Positions 1 through 7,918 of a stretch of DNA of 38,762 nt are shown here, one piece after another (positions within the stretch are counted from its first letter, which is position 1; each line of letters begins with the position of its first letter). Source of the DNA: Caldilineaceae bacterium. Lineage in GTDB: Bacteria; Chloroflexota; Anaerolineae; Caldilineales; Caldilineaceae. Under the pieces are notes generated by a model. The model saw nothing but the letters and a program-made list of their open reading frames with translations, was not told the origin of the DNA and ran no database searches. Location of the stretch: NCBI GenBank assembly GCA_018003515.1, contig JAGNDO010000050.1, positions 1 to 38,762 on the forward strand. The letters are read 5' to 3'. The position numbers were made by a program, and so were the translations under genes.

Positions 1-823
1 CCCAGTCCCAGTCGGCGGGGATGTCACCCTTGGCGACCAGTTCGGCCAACAGGCCAACGGCCTCAATCATGCCTTCGTTATCGACACCCAGATCCTGGGG
101 ATCCCAGTTTCCGCTGGCATCTTTGCCAAAAATGTAGCCACCAAAGGAGGTGAAGAAGGGGTACATGTCATAGGTGCTGCCCGTGGCGGCCATGACATAG
201 GTGGTCTGGCCATCAGCCATCAGGGCCTCACCCACGCTGATCACCTCGTCCCACGTGGTGGGGGCGGTCTCAACCAGGTCGGTGTTGTAGAAGAAGGCCA
301 TGTTCTCCGTGGCATAGGGCATACAGTAGAGCTCGCCGTTGAAGGTACAGGCGGCCAGGGCGTTTGCCACAAACTGGTCGGTCATGTCGCCCAGATCAAC
401 CGGGGCCAGCAGACCATTCTCGGCCAGGGCACCAGCCTGGTCGTGGGCGATCACGATGATGTCCGGGCCTTCGCCCACGGGGGCGGCAACCTGGAAGTCA
501 TCCCGGATGGCGGACTTGAGTTCCACCAACAACTCCACGCCATACTCGGCCTGGAAGTCAGCAGCCAGCCCTTGCAGGATGGGGGCCCGGGTGTCATCCG
601 CCCAGACGCGCAAGGTGGCGGCGGGGGCTTCCGTGGGGGCCGGAGCCGGGGTGTCCGTGGGGGCCGGAGCGGCGGTCGGGGCCTCCGTGGGGGCGGCTTC
701 CACAACCGGGGCGGCTGTGGGTTCGGCGGCGGCTGGGGCAGGCTCGTCGGCACCGCCACAGGCGGCCACCAGCAGGCTGAAAACCAGCAGCACAGTCAGG
801 ATGGTCCAAATTTTGCTTCTCAT
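1..823 (-). CDS. Sugar ABC transporter substrate-binding lipoprotein, C-terminus cut by window edge
   Basis: The ATG at 821-823 is preceded by AGGAG about 9 nt upstream, and the frame stays open to base 1, giving 274 residues. The N-terminus has a signal peptide with lipobox (SLLVAAC) followed by an Ala/Pro/Thr-rich linker of about 35 residues, typical of Chloroflexota lipoproteins. After the linker come ATLRVWADD, GPDIIVIAHDQAG, NGELYCMPYATENMAFFYN and TTWDEVISVGEAL, which fit the MalE-like family of extracellular solute-binding proteins that deliver malto-oligosaccharides or other sugars to an ABC importer. The protein should be lipid-anchored outside the membrane. It lies 123 bp downstream of a LacI-type repressor on the same strand, which suggests sugar-controlled expression; permease genes would lie beyond the left edge. 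The family call is firm, the substrate is not. Confidence 0.9.
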   Translation of the reverse strand, partial: MRSKIWTILTVLLVFSLLVAACGGADEPAPAAAEPTAAPVVEAAPTEAPTAAPAPTDTPAPAPTEAPAATLRVWADDTRAPILQGLAADFQAEYGVELLVELKSAIRDDFQVAAPVGEGPDIIVIAHDQAGALAENGLLAPVDLGDMTDQFVANALAACTFNGELYCMPYATENMAFFYNTDLVETAPTTWDEVISVGEALMADGQTTYVMAATGSTYDMYPFFTSFGGYIFGKDASGNWDPQDLGVDNEGMIEAVGLLAELVAKGDIPADWDW

Positions 824-920
824 GTTGGGTGTTTCTCCTTTGGAACGGTGGGTAAGGAATAGAAATGGGACGTTGTTAAAAGGGTATATATACAGGAGGT
901 GAAGACATATAGTTTTGTGA

Positions 921-952
921 CGGTAGAGACGCAAGATGTTGCGTCTCTACCG
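921..952. repeat. Perfect palindrome GTAGAGACGCAA (stem 14 bp, loop 4)
   Basis: Bases 921-934 are the exact reverse complement of 939-952, with loop GATG. The right arm overlaps the last codon and TAG stop of the lacI gene. There is no good T-run after the hairpin on the minus strand, so it is a weak terminator at best. The core GTAGAGACGC...GCGTCTCTAC is of the kind seen as a dispersed intergenic palindrome in cyanobacteria and Chloroflexota (from memory). It may modulate read-through from the repressor to the binding-protein gene. Confidence 0.75.
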
Positions 953-1972
953 CTCGAAAACCGGCCCGGTAGACTGCCGGATCACTAGTTCGCAATCCAG
1001 CATGTGGTTGCCTGCCGGACCGCCTTCTTTTTGGATACCGGTGATGAGCAATTGGGCAGCCCCTGCGGCCAAGGCCGCATAGGGAACGCGCAGGGAGCTA
1101 AGGGGCGGGCTGACCCAGGCTGATTCGGGTGAGGCGTTGGTACCCAACACCGAAACATCCTTGGGCACATTCACGCCCCGTTCCCGCAGACCGCGCATGA
1201 CACCGATGGCCATGAGGTCGTTGGCGCAGTAAAAGGCTGTGGGCGGTTCATCCAGGGCCATCAAGACATCCACCCCCTGGTGGCCGCCATCCTCGGCAAA
1301 ATAGGCATAGTTGACCCATTCGTCCTTGGGCAAAATGCCGGCGTTGGTCAACGCGGCCCGATACCCCCGTAGCCGTTCCCGGGTCACCAGCACCCCTGGG
1401 TCACCGCCCACATAGGCAATGCGTCTGTGACCCAGACTGATCAGATATTCAACCGCCTGCCGGGTATGGCGCTGGTCATCCGTCGAGACCCAGGAAATCT
1501 TGTCGTGATGGACCGGTGGGCGGCCGATGAGGACAAAAGGTGCCCCCAATTGATAGAGCTGCTCCACCGTGTCTACATCCAGCCGGTTGGAGAGGGCAAT
1601 GATCCCATCCACCTGCCGGGAACTCAACATGTTCAGGATCTGGCTTAGTTCATCCTTATGGCTGTGGCTGCCGCCCACCAACACCCGGTATTCGTGTTGG
1701 TACGCCACCCGCATCAAGCCCCGCATGATCTGGGGAAAGAACGAGTCATCAAAATAGCCGTCGTAAATATGCGGAATCACAATCCCAATGATATGGGTTT
1801 GGCTGACGCTGAGGGAACGGGCCACTGCGTTGGGCTGAAAGTTCAATTCCCGGGCCGCATTCATGACGCGATATTGGGTTTCGGCGCTGATCTTGGCATT
1901 GCCCGAAAAGACCCGGCTTACGGTGCTGGCATGGACGCCAGCCTTATCGGCCACATCGCGAATGGTTGCCAT
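947..1972 (-). CDS. LacI-family transcriptional regulator
   Basis: The protein has 341 residues from ATG 1970-1972. A GTG 33 nt further upstream is possible, but neither start has a clear Shine-Dalgarno, and MATIRDVADKAGVHASTVSR is the normal LacI N-terminus. The helix-turn-helix (residues about 2-25) and hinge helix (NAVARSLSVSQT) are followed by a periplasmic-binding-protein-like effector domain: IIGIVIPHI, DGIIALSNR, GHRRIAYVGGDP, RERLRGYRAAL, PTAFYCANDLMAIGVMRGL and VSVLGTNASPESAWVSPPLSSL. Such repressors bind a palindromic operator and usually release it when a sugar binds. The downstream gene encodes a sugar-binding lipoprotein, its likely target. A promoter with an operator-like palindrome lies directly upstream, which suggests autoregulation. 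The effector cannot be read from sequence. Confidence 0.95.
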   Translation of the reverse strand: MATIRDVADKAGVHASTVSRVFSGNAKISAETQYRVMNAARELNFQPNAVARSLSVSQTHIIGIVIPHIYDGYFDDSFFPQIMRGLMRVAYQHEYRVLVGGSHSHKDELSQILNMLSSRQVDGIIALSNRLDVDTVEQLYQLGAPFVLIGRPPVHHDKISWVSTDDQRHTRQAVEYLISLGHRRIAYVGGDPGVLVTRERLRGYRAALTNAGILPKDEWVNYAYFAEDGGHQGVDVLMALDEPPTAFYCANDLMAIGVMRGLRERGVNVPKDVSVLGTNASPESAWVSPPLSSLRVPYAALAAGAAQLLITGIQKEGGPAGNHMLDCELVIRQSTGPVFER

Positions 1973-2063
1973 TATACCCGGTTTTGAGACAGAAGCTGTC
2001 GGCACAAGTTGGATTTTGGACAGGAAACGGTAAGGGAGCGGATTTCACTTAGATACCCTGGAT

Positions 2064-2093
2064 ATTATAGAGGGCAACCGGTTGCGCTGTCAA
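2064..2093 (-). promoter_or_regulatory. Sigma-70 promoter of the lacI gene
   Basis: On the minus strand, TTGACA (plus 2088-2093) is followed after exactly 18 bp by TATAAT (plus 2064-2069). Both hexamers match the consensus fully. Transcription should start near 2057, leaving a leader of about 85 nt before the repressor ATG at 1972. The spacer holds the operator-like palindrome listed separately. Confidence 0.75.
2074..2085. promoter_or_regulatory. Palindromic operator GCAACCGGTTGC between -35 and -10
   Basis: The 12-bp sequence is a perfect inverted repeat with a central CG, the usual form of LacI/GalR-family operators. It sits wholly in the spacer of the promoter that reads the LacI-type gene at 947-1972. 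A bound repressor would block RNA polymerase, so negative autoregulation is the natural reading. This is inferred from position and symmetry only. Confidence 0.7.
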
Positions 2094-2126
2094 GCGGCAC
2101 TTTGCGCAAACAGCAATTTTCAAAAT

Positions 2127-2256
2127 GACTCTGCTGAAAAAGGTCGAATTCACCACAAAGAACGCAAAGAACACAAAGAAAAGCAAGGTTTTTCCTCTGT
2201 GTTCTCTGCGAAACCTGGGCGCCCCCGGCGGTTAAATAGCTTTTTGTAGCAGAGTC
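2127..2256. repeat. MITE-like element with terminal inverted repeats and the NHREHKEHKE/FLCVLCVLCGE repeat
   Basis: Terminal arms GACTCTGCT-g-AAAAAG (2127-2142) and CTTTTTgtAGCAGAGTC (2240-2256) are inverted copies. Inside lies a hyphenated dyad of CGCAAAGAACACAAAGAAAA against TTTTTCCTCTGTGTTCTCTGCG. The minus strand would read FLCVLCVLCGE, a spurious peptide often predicted from this repeat. About 130 bp with no coding capacity fits a non-autonomous dispersed element inserted between DUF2231 and the lacI promoter. A partial copy of the core lies at 7021-7053. Confidence 0.6.
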
Positions 2257-2267
2257 CAACCCGTGGC

Positions 2268-2753
2268 CTATTTCTTGATTACGTTCACGCCGAAGTCGAA
2301 GACCAACTGGCCGCCGAAGAAACTGGTGGCAATCACCAGCAGGCCGCCTATCACAAACAAGAGCGTGAGATAGAGCTTGTGTCTGGGATCGTCCAGTAGA
2401 TCCGCGTAAAATAGCGCATCCTCCCGCCGCTTTTTGTCCCGGCCTGGGCGGTTAAGCCAGCGCCGGTAGAGCAGATCCCCGTAGAGCAGAATCAGCGCAA
2501 AGCCGCCCGTGGTATGCAGATTCAACACCGGGCGATAGGGCGCGTCTGGGGGCAGACCGCCCTGGCTGAAGAGACCGGTGATCACCGCCACGGCTACCGC
2601 AATCCAGCCGGGGAGCAGGCTCCACCAGGTGATGATACGCAGTTCGGGCATGGGCCGCCAATACAGATAGGCCAGCCCGGCTGCACTGGTCACCAAGAGC
2701 AGGACAATGGGAAAATGGACCAACATGGGGTGAAGTGTGACGGGAAAGGTCAT
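2268..2753 (-). CDS. DUF2231 family membrane protein
   Basis: The protein has 161 residues. The N-terminus, MTFPVTLHPMLVHFPIVLLL, carries the LHP-x-LVHFPI motif of the DUF2231 family. Four hydrophobic stretches are visible: about 9-30, 41-63, 80-95 and 131-152. They are separated by a charged cytoplasmic loop (NRPGRDKKRREDALFYADLLDDPRHK). The ATG is preceded by GAGGAAAT, and only 6 bp separate it from the stop of the upstream TauE/SafE gene, so the two are almost certainly co-transcribed. No enzymatic function is established for the family, although it often sits beside cytochrome or redox membrane proteins. No catalytic motif is seen here. Confidence 0.85.
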   Translation of the reverse strand: MTFPVTLHPMLVHFPIVLLLVTSAAGLAYLYWRPMPELRIITWWSLLPGWIAVAVAVITGLFSQGGLPPDAPYRPVLNLHTTGGFALILLYGDLLYRRWLNRPGRDKKRREDALFYADLLDDPRHKLYLTLLFVIGGLLVIATSFFGGQLVFDFGVNVIKK

Positions 2754-2759
2754 ATTTCC

Positions 2760-3500
2760 TCACAAAAACAACAGGAACGATGTCATGACAAGCAGTCCGA
2801 TGATCAGCCGCTCAAAGACCACTTTGTTGATGCGGGTGGAGGACCATTTGCCGATCCACACGCCCACGGGGATCAGGGGCAGCAGCCAGACGATGCGCAG
2901 GAGTTGGGCCGGATCAAAAAGACCCGCATAGGCATAAGAGGGCACCTTGAGCCAGTTGATGATGGCGAAAAAGAGGGCGTTGGTGGCCACAAAGGCCCGG
3001 GGGGTCATGGTCTGCATAAGCAGATAGATGGCAATGGGCGGGCCGCCGATGTGGGCCACGGTGGAGGTGAAGCCTGCCACGCTTCCGGCCACCACCCCAT
3101 GCCAGGGCCGGGGCAGATAAGTCCAGCCCTTCAGTCTCGGCTCGACCCCGATTTTATAGAGGGCAAAGAGCAGCACGATCACCCCCAGCCCCTGGCGCAG
3201 CCCCTCTTCCGACACCCCGGTGATGAAAAAGGTGCCGGCCCCGATGCCGATCAGGGAGGCGGGGACCAGGAGCCACAACAGACGCCCTTCCCAATGGCCC
3301 CAATGGGAGGCCACGGCGAAGATGTCCGTGATCATCAGCACGGGGAGGAGCAGGCCGATCACCTGGTCCGCCGGCATGACCAGGGCCATGAGGGGGGTGG
3401 CAATCCCACCCAGTGCCCCGCCCAGCCCGCCCTTGGAGAGGCCGATCAGCAGGATCACCAGGGCGGTCATGGCGTAGAAAAGCACAAAATTGTCGGCCAT
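2760..3500 (-). CDS. TauE/SafE family sulfite/anion exporter
   Basis: The protein has 246 residues from ATG 3498-3500 (MADNFVLFYAMTALVILLIGL), which has GGAG 8-9 nt upstream. The frame extends upstream to 3671 only through a terminator hairpin and tandem repeats, so the longer version is rejected. Seven or eight hydrophobic segments and the family motifs SKGGLGGALGGIATPLMAL (about 22-41) and TSTVAHIGGPPIAIYLL (about 133-149) mark a TauE/SafE permease. Members export sulfite, sulfoacetate or related organosulfonates, or are uncharacterised. The gene is upstream of DUF2231 in a two-gene unit. The substrate is unknown. Confidence 0.9.
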   Translation of the reverse strand: MADNFVLFYAMTALVILLIGLSKGGLGGALGGIATPLMALVMPADQVIGLLLPVLMITDIFAVASHWGHWEGRLLWLLVPASLIGIGAGTFFITGVSEEGLRQGLGVIVLLFALYKIGVEPRLKGWTYLPRPWHGVVAGSVAGFTSTVAHIGGPPIAIYLLMQTMTPRAFVATNALFFAIINWLKVPSYAYAGLFDPAQLLRIVWLLPLIPVGVWIGKWSSTRINKVVFERLIIGLLVMTSFLLFL

Positions 3501-3600
3501 GATCGGGACTCCGATGCGGTGGATGGGTGGCACACAAGACCCTGATTGTACCCTGATCCGGGTGGTTTGGGAAAGCGGCATGGCGACCCGATAGTTCCGA

Positions 3601-3636
3601 AAAAGGCGGGGCGACCAAATGGTCGCCCCGCCTTTT
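3601..3636 (-). terminator. Rho-independent terminator after the AIM24 gene
   Basis: The 17-nt arms 3601-3617 and 3620-3636 are exact inverted copies (AAAAGGCGGGGCGACCA against TGGTCGCCCCGCCTTTT). Read on the minus strand, the GC-rich stem ends in a run of five T. It lies 50 bp past the AIM24 stop and before the TauE start, so it should end AIM24 transcription. Confidence 0.8.
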
Positions 3637-3651
3637 GTTTCAGGATATCCA

Positions 3652-3682
3652 CCCCAATCCCCAATCCCCAATCCCCAATCCC
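3652..3682. repeat. Four tandem CCCCAAT heptamers
   Basis: Bases 3652-3679 are four exact copies of CCCCAAT, followed by a partial copy. The unit matches the short tandemly repeated heptamer class (STRR) described in cyanobacteria. A much longer array of the same unit in both orientations occurs at 13528-13627. It lies between the AIM24 stop and its terminator. Confidence 0.85.
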
Positions 3683-3686
3683 AGAC

Positions 3687-4430
3687 CTACTGCCCGCCGA
3701 GCAACTGGCCCAAGTTGATGTTCGTGCCGCCGCTGGACCCTTGCCCGCCCACCTGGGGCATGTATTGGGCGATCTTGCGGGCCAGTTTGCTCATGGGCAT
3801 GGTCTGGAGCCAGACTTTGCCCGGTCCGCGCAGGGTGGCCAGAAAGAGACCCTCGCCGCCCAGGAAGAGGTTTTTGAAGCCCTTGATCATCTCGATGTCA
3901 AAGTCCACCGTGGGCTGGAACATGGCCACATGGCCCGTGTCCACCCGCAGAACCTCCCCGGCGGCCAGCTCTTTCATGAGGATTTCGCCGTCAAAGTTGA
4001 CAAAGGCCATGCCCGGCCCGGTCAACCGTTGCAGGATGAAGCCTTCGCCGCCAAAGAGACCTGCCCCCAACTTCTTGCGGAAGTGCATATCCAGGTCCAC
4101 GGATTTTTCCGCGCACATAAAGGCGTCCTTCTGCACGATGATGGACTGGCCGTCATCCAGGTCGATGGGCACGATCTTGCCGGGGAACTCGGCGGCAAAA
4201 GCCACCTCGCCCTCGCCGCTGTTGACATAGTAATCCACCACAAAGACGGACTCGCCAGAAACCGCCCGTTTGAACATCTTGCCCAGGCCACCGCCGGTAT
4301 TGGTGTCCATCTCCACCTGCTGGGTCATCCAGCTCATGCCGCCGGAGGAGGAATAGAGTTTGTCGCCGGGCTTCAACGCGATGGTGACCACCGGCAAGGT
4401 GGTGCCGGAAATAACGTGACTGATTGCCAT
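3687..4430 (-). CDS. AIM24 family protein (TIGR00266-like)
   Basis: The protein has 247 residues from ATG 4428-4430, preceded by AAGGAGA about 9 nt away. The longer open frame to 4562 has no support. The sequence is rich in glycine and beta strand: PGDKLYSSSGGMSWMTQQVEMDT, GGLGKMFKRAVSGESVFVVDYY, FPGKIVPIDLDDGQSIIVQKDAFMCAE, GGEGFILQRLTGPGMAFVNFDGEILMKEL and LFLGGEGLFLATLRGPGKVWLQTMPMS. These are the repeated signatures of the bacterial AIM24/TIGR00266 family, related to a yeast mitochondrial inner-membrane organising protein. A short Gly/Ser/Asn C-terminal tail follows. The protein is cytoplasmic with no signal peptide, and its molecular role is not known. It is a single-gene unit ending at the hairpin at 3601-3636. 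Confidence 0.9.
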   Translation of the reverse strand: MAISHVISGTTLPVVTIALKPGDKLYSSSGGMSWMTQQVEMDTNTGGGLGKMFKRAVSGESVFVVDYYVNSGEGEVAFAAEFPGKIVPIDLDDGQSIIVQKDAFMCAEKSVDLDMHFRKKLGAGLFGGEGFILQRLTGPGMAFVNFDGEILMKELAAGEVLRVDTGHVAMFQPTVDFDIEMIKGFKNLFLGGEGLFLATLRGPGKVWLQTMPMSKLARKIAQYMPQVGGQGSSGGTNINLGQLLGGQ

Positions 4431-4613
4431 AGTGGGTTCTCCTTTGAAAGAATTGTGCTGAGAAGGATGCTGAGTAAACGATACCCCCATTATACGCCAG
4501 TTCGCCAGATTGGTTACAGGATTTTGGGCATGGGTCCAAAGGGTGGTCAGGCACAACACCATATCCGTCGGCGGATACCGTAGGGGGTTGAGTCGGCGGC
4601 GGGTGACTTGCGC

Positions 4614-5645
4614 CTATTCTCCGATAAACGAGCGCGCCCCCACAAAGCTTTTGCGCAGATGATCCACGGCCTCCACATCGTCCTCATAGACGCCGTTTTG
4701 TGAGCGGGAGGCGTGGATGATGCGCCACCCGCCCAGGCTGATGCCCACATGGGTGATGCGCCGATTGGCCCCCAATTCGCCAAAAAAGAGCAGATCCCCC
4801 GGCTGGAAAGGGGTCTCCACGGGCCGCCCGGCGTCGAACTGCATATCCGCGTCCCGGGGCAGGGTGAGGCCGGCCAACTGGTATGTCAATTGGGCCAGAC
4901 CGGAGCAGTCGATGCCCATGCCCGAACTGCCGCCCCACAGATACGGCACGCCCATGTAGCGATGGGCATCTTCAACGATCTGGCCGCGGCGCCGATCTTC
5001 GTCTTGGGGCAGGGCGTCCAGATCGCGCAGATCGGCCAGGGGCAGCCAACCGGCGTGGTCGCCTGCCAACATGATCCCCGCCCACCCATCCTCGACTTGC
5101 GCGACCGCCACCTCTGTGCCGCCCAAAACCCGGCTGACCAGAGGCGCAGCTTTATTCGGCCCGCTCCGCAGGGGGCTGACCGGTTCACAGACCAGATGGG
5201 TGGGGACGGTGCCGCTGGGGTTGGCCAAATACGGTGCGTAGACCCAGCCCAGATAGCCGTCGAACTGGCGCACGAAGAGCCAGCGATCTTCGGCCATAAG
5301 CTGTTCCAGAAGCGCACCGTTGCAAAGTTGGCTGACCTGCTCGGCCCGAAAAGAGGGTTGCGCAAAGAGACCGGTGAGGTTGGTGGCGACGACCCGCCGG
5401 ACAGGATCCCCGCTCCGCAGCACCCGCACATCGGACGCATCCACGGTCAAATCTGGGAAGCCGACGGAGAGAACGGCAGAGAAGGCGGCAAGCAGGGTGT
5501 CTCGAGTCGTCGTGTCCAGCACCGTGCCTGTCAGCACACAGCGTTGATCCATCAGCGCCGCCACCTCCACATGGCAATAGTGGGTGCGGGGTTCCGCAAA
5601 AGCTGATGCGGTGTCGGCCAATATGTCACGCAAGTCGTCAAGCAT
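4614..5645 (-). CDS. NlpC/P60 endopeptidase with SH3-like N-terminal half (YkfC-type)
   Basis: The protein has 343 residues, with GGAGG 9-10 nt before ATG 5643-5645. Residues about 85-210 contain two SH3b-like stretches (PVRRVVATNLTGLFAQPSF...GWVYAPYL and PLRSGPNKAAPLVSRVLGG...GWLPLADL). Residues 222-340 are an NlpC/P60 domain with catalytic Cys247 in GIDCSGL, His299 in ITHVGIS and His311 in IIHASRS, plus YLWGG and PGDLLFFG. This arrangement resembles YkfC-type gamma-D-glutamyl-L-diamino acid endopeptidases, which cut muropeptides. No signal peptide is visible, so a cytoplasmic recycling role is likely. The divergent neighbour is a dipeptide epimerase and a peptide importer follows, which fits a murein peptide degradation set in which this enzyme releases L-Ala-D-Glu. 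Confidence 0.92.
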   Translation of the reverse strand: MLDDLRDILADTASAFAEPRTHYCHVEVAALMDQRCVLTGTVLDTTTRDTLLAAFSAVLSVGFPDLTVDASDVRVLRSGDPVRRVVATNLTGLFAQPSFRAEQVSQLCNGALLEQLMAEDRWLFVRQFDGYLGWVYAPYLANPSGTVPTHLVCEPVSPLRSGPNKAAPLVSRVLGGTEVAVAQVEDGWAGIMLAGDHAGWLPLADLRDLDALPQDEDRRRGQIVEDAHRYMGVPYLWGGSSGMGIDCSGLAQLTYQLAGLTLPRDADMQFDAGRPVETPFQPGDLLFFGELGANRRITHVGISLGGWRIIHASRSQNGVYEDDVEAVDHLRKSFVGARSFIGE

Positions 5646-5825
5646 GGGATGATACCTCCAGGTTGTGTGAAAAGATATAACCGTTCGCTCCCTCGCACTG
5701 TTCGGCTGAGTTCACGTCGAAGCCTGCCCCCCCAACTTTGGGGAAAACTGTCCACGATCTCCCCTCATTGTACCCAACCCTGGCGGTTGTGTGCAAAGCG
5801 ATGGCAGACGGTACTTATGTCCATC

Positions 5826-5854
5826 TTGACACGGCGCGGCATTTGCGCCAAAAT
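5826..5854 (+). promoter_or_regulatory. Candidate promoter of the dipeptide epimerase gene
   Basis: A consensus TTGACA (5826-5831) is followed after 17 bp by CAAAAT (5849-5854, four of six consensus positions). The spacer holds a small inverted repeat, GGCGC...GCGCC (5833-5849). Transcription would start near 5861, about 55 nt before the ATG at 5917. The -10 is weak, so confidence is moderate. Confidence 0.4.
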
Positions 5855-5916
5855 GGATCACAAATCGTCCGTCAATTTATTCAACTCCCCCTCATCCTTG
5901 CACCCAGGAGCAATCC

Positions 5917-6945
5917 ATGTCCGATCAGGCTCCCCGCTTTTCCTGGCAGGCCCAGACCCTGCATCTGCGCAACCCCTTCCGTCTCTCCTACGGCGTCAGC
6001 GAGACCCGTCAAGCCTTCTGGCTGCGTCTGGCCGGGGATGTGGGCTGGGGCGAGGCAGCCATTCCGCCCTACTATGGCATCAGCGATGAGGCTATGATCG
6101 GGTATTGGGCAGCCCACTCCCGGCGGGGACTGCCCTTTCCCAATGCAGTGAGTGAGATCCAAAGCTGGGTCGGCACAGAGGGACCGGCCCCGGCCCGTTG
6201 CGCCCTGGATCTGGCCCTGCATGATCGAATTGCCCGGCAGCGGGATGTGCCCCTGTGGCAACTGCTCAAGCTACCCCAGCCCCGTGTCCTGCCCACCTCC
6301 TTCACCATCGCCATTGCCGAACCGGCAGAGATGGCCCGTCTGGCCGCCCAGGCCACGGCTTATCCCGTTCTCAAAATCAAATTAGGGTCCAATGACGATC
6401 TGGCCCGACTTCAAGCCATACGAACGGCCCGGCCCCATGCCCGGCTGCTGGTAGATGCCAACACGGGCTGGTCGCCAGAGGAAGCCGTGGCCCAGATCCG
6501 CCGGATTGAACCCCTGGGGCTGGAGTTGATCGAGCAGCCCGTGGCCAAGGACGACATCCAAGGCATGGGCTATGTCCAGGCCAATACGAATCTGCCCGTG
6601 GTGGCGGATGAATCCGTGCGCACGTTGGCCGATGTGGAGGCTTTGGCCGAGGCCGGCGTGCGGGCCATCAATTTGAAGTTGCAGAAAGTGGGCGGTCTGG
6701 GGCCGGGGCTGATCATGCTGCACCGGGCCAGGGAGTTGGGGATGAAGGTGATGCTGGGCTGTATGATCGAGACCTCCCTGGGGGTGACGGCAATGGCCCA
6801 CCTCAGCGGTCTGGCCGACTGGCTGGATCTGGACGCGCCCTTGCTGATCAGCAACGACCCCTTCGACGGCGTGACCTACGATGAGGCGGGTCGGCTGCAT
6901 CTGCCTGATCGTCCCGGCATCGGCGTTTTGCGCCGGGCAGGCTAA
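5917..6945 (+). CDS. Dipeptide epimerase, probably L-Ala-D/L-Glu type (enolase superfamily)
   Basis: The protein has 342 residues, with AGGAG 7 nt before ATG 5917. The capping domain (about 1-120) is followed by a TIM barrel with the muconate-lactonizing-enzyme subgroup residues: KxK at K153/K155 (LKIKLGS), metal ligands D180 (VDANTGW), E206 (LIEQP) and D231 (VADES), and the second catalytic lysine K254 (INLKLQK). The late-barrel motifs GCMIETSLG (281-289) and Asp-x-Asp at 304-306 are those of dipeptide epimerases, where the acidic pair holds the substrate amino group. The enzyme should interconvert L-Ala-D-Glu and L-Ala-L-Glu in the cytoplasm so that peptidases can degrade wall peptides. It is divergent from an NlpC/P60 peptidase and convergent with a peptide importer. 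Precise dipeptide specificity cannot be read. Confidence 0.9.
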   Translation: MSDQAPRFSWQAQTLHLRNPFRLSYGVSETRQAFWLRLAGDVGWGEAAIPPYYGISDEAMIGYWAAHSRRGLPFPNAVSEIQSWVGTEGPAPARCALDLALHDRIARQRDVPLWQLLKLPQPRVLPTSFTIAIAEPAEMARLAAQATAYPVLKIKLGSNDDLARLQAIRTARPHARLLVDANTGWSPEEAVAQIRRIEPLGLELIEQPVAKDDIQGMGYVQANTNLPVVADESVRTLADVEALAEAGVRAINLKLQKVGGLGPGLIMLHRARELGMKVMLGCMIETSLGVTAMAHLSGLADWLDLDAPLLISNDPFDGVTYDEAGRLHLPDRPGIGVLRRAG

Positions 6946-6961
6946 CGCTGAAATCCGATAT

Positions 6962-7010
6962 AAAGAGCGAGGGGCGGCTGTGTCATCAACACAGCCGCCC
7001 CTCGCTCTTT
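6962..7010. terminator. Bidirectional terminator between epimerase and dppC
   Basis: The 22-nt arms 6962-6983 and 6989-7010 are perfect inverted copies separated by CATCA. Flanking A and T runs (AAAG.../...CTTTT) are present on both strands. It lies 16 bp after the epimerase stop and 57 bp after the convergent permease stop, so it can end transcription from both sides. Confidence 0.85.
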
Positions 7011-7020
7011 TACACGCTAT

Positions 7021-7055
7021 ATCTTTGTGTTCTTTGTGCTCTCTGTGGTTAAACT
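7021..7055. repeat. Partial copy of the CTTTGTGTTCTTTGTG dispersed repeat
   Basis: The stretch CTTTGTGTTCTTTGTG followed by CTCTCTGTGGTTAAA reads NHREHKEHKD on the minus strand. It is the same family as the core of the element at 2127-2256, without its terminal arms. It lies between the bidirectional terminator and the dppC stop and looks non-coding. Confidence 0.5.
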
Positions 7056-7066
7056 TCTCTTCCGTC

Positions 7067-7918
<852 letters not shown>

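Noticed and set aside
2065-2259. 64-residue minus-strand frame with FLCVLCVLCGE
   Set aside because: The peptide comes from a dispersed intergenic repeat and overlaps the lacI promoter.
3501-3671. N-terminal extension of the TauE/SafE protein to 3671
   Set aside because: It would translate through a perfect terminator hairpin and CCCCAAT repeats; ATG 3500 has a Shine-Dalgarno and the normal family start.
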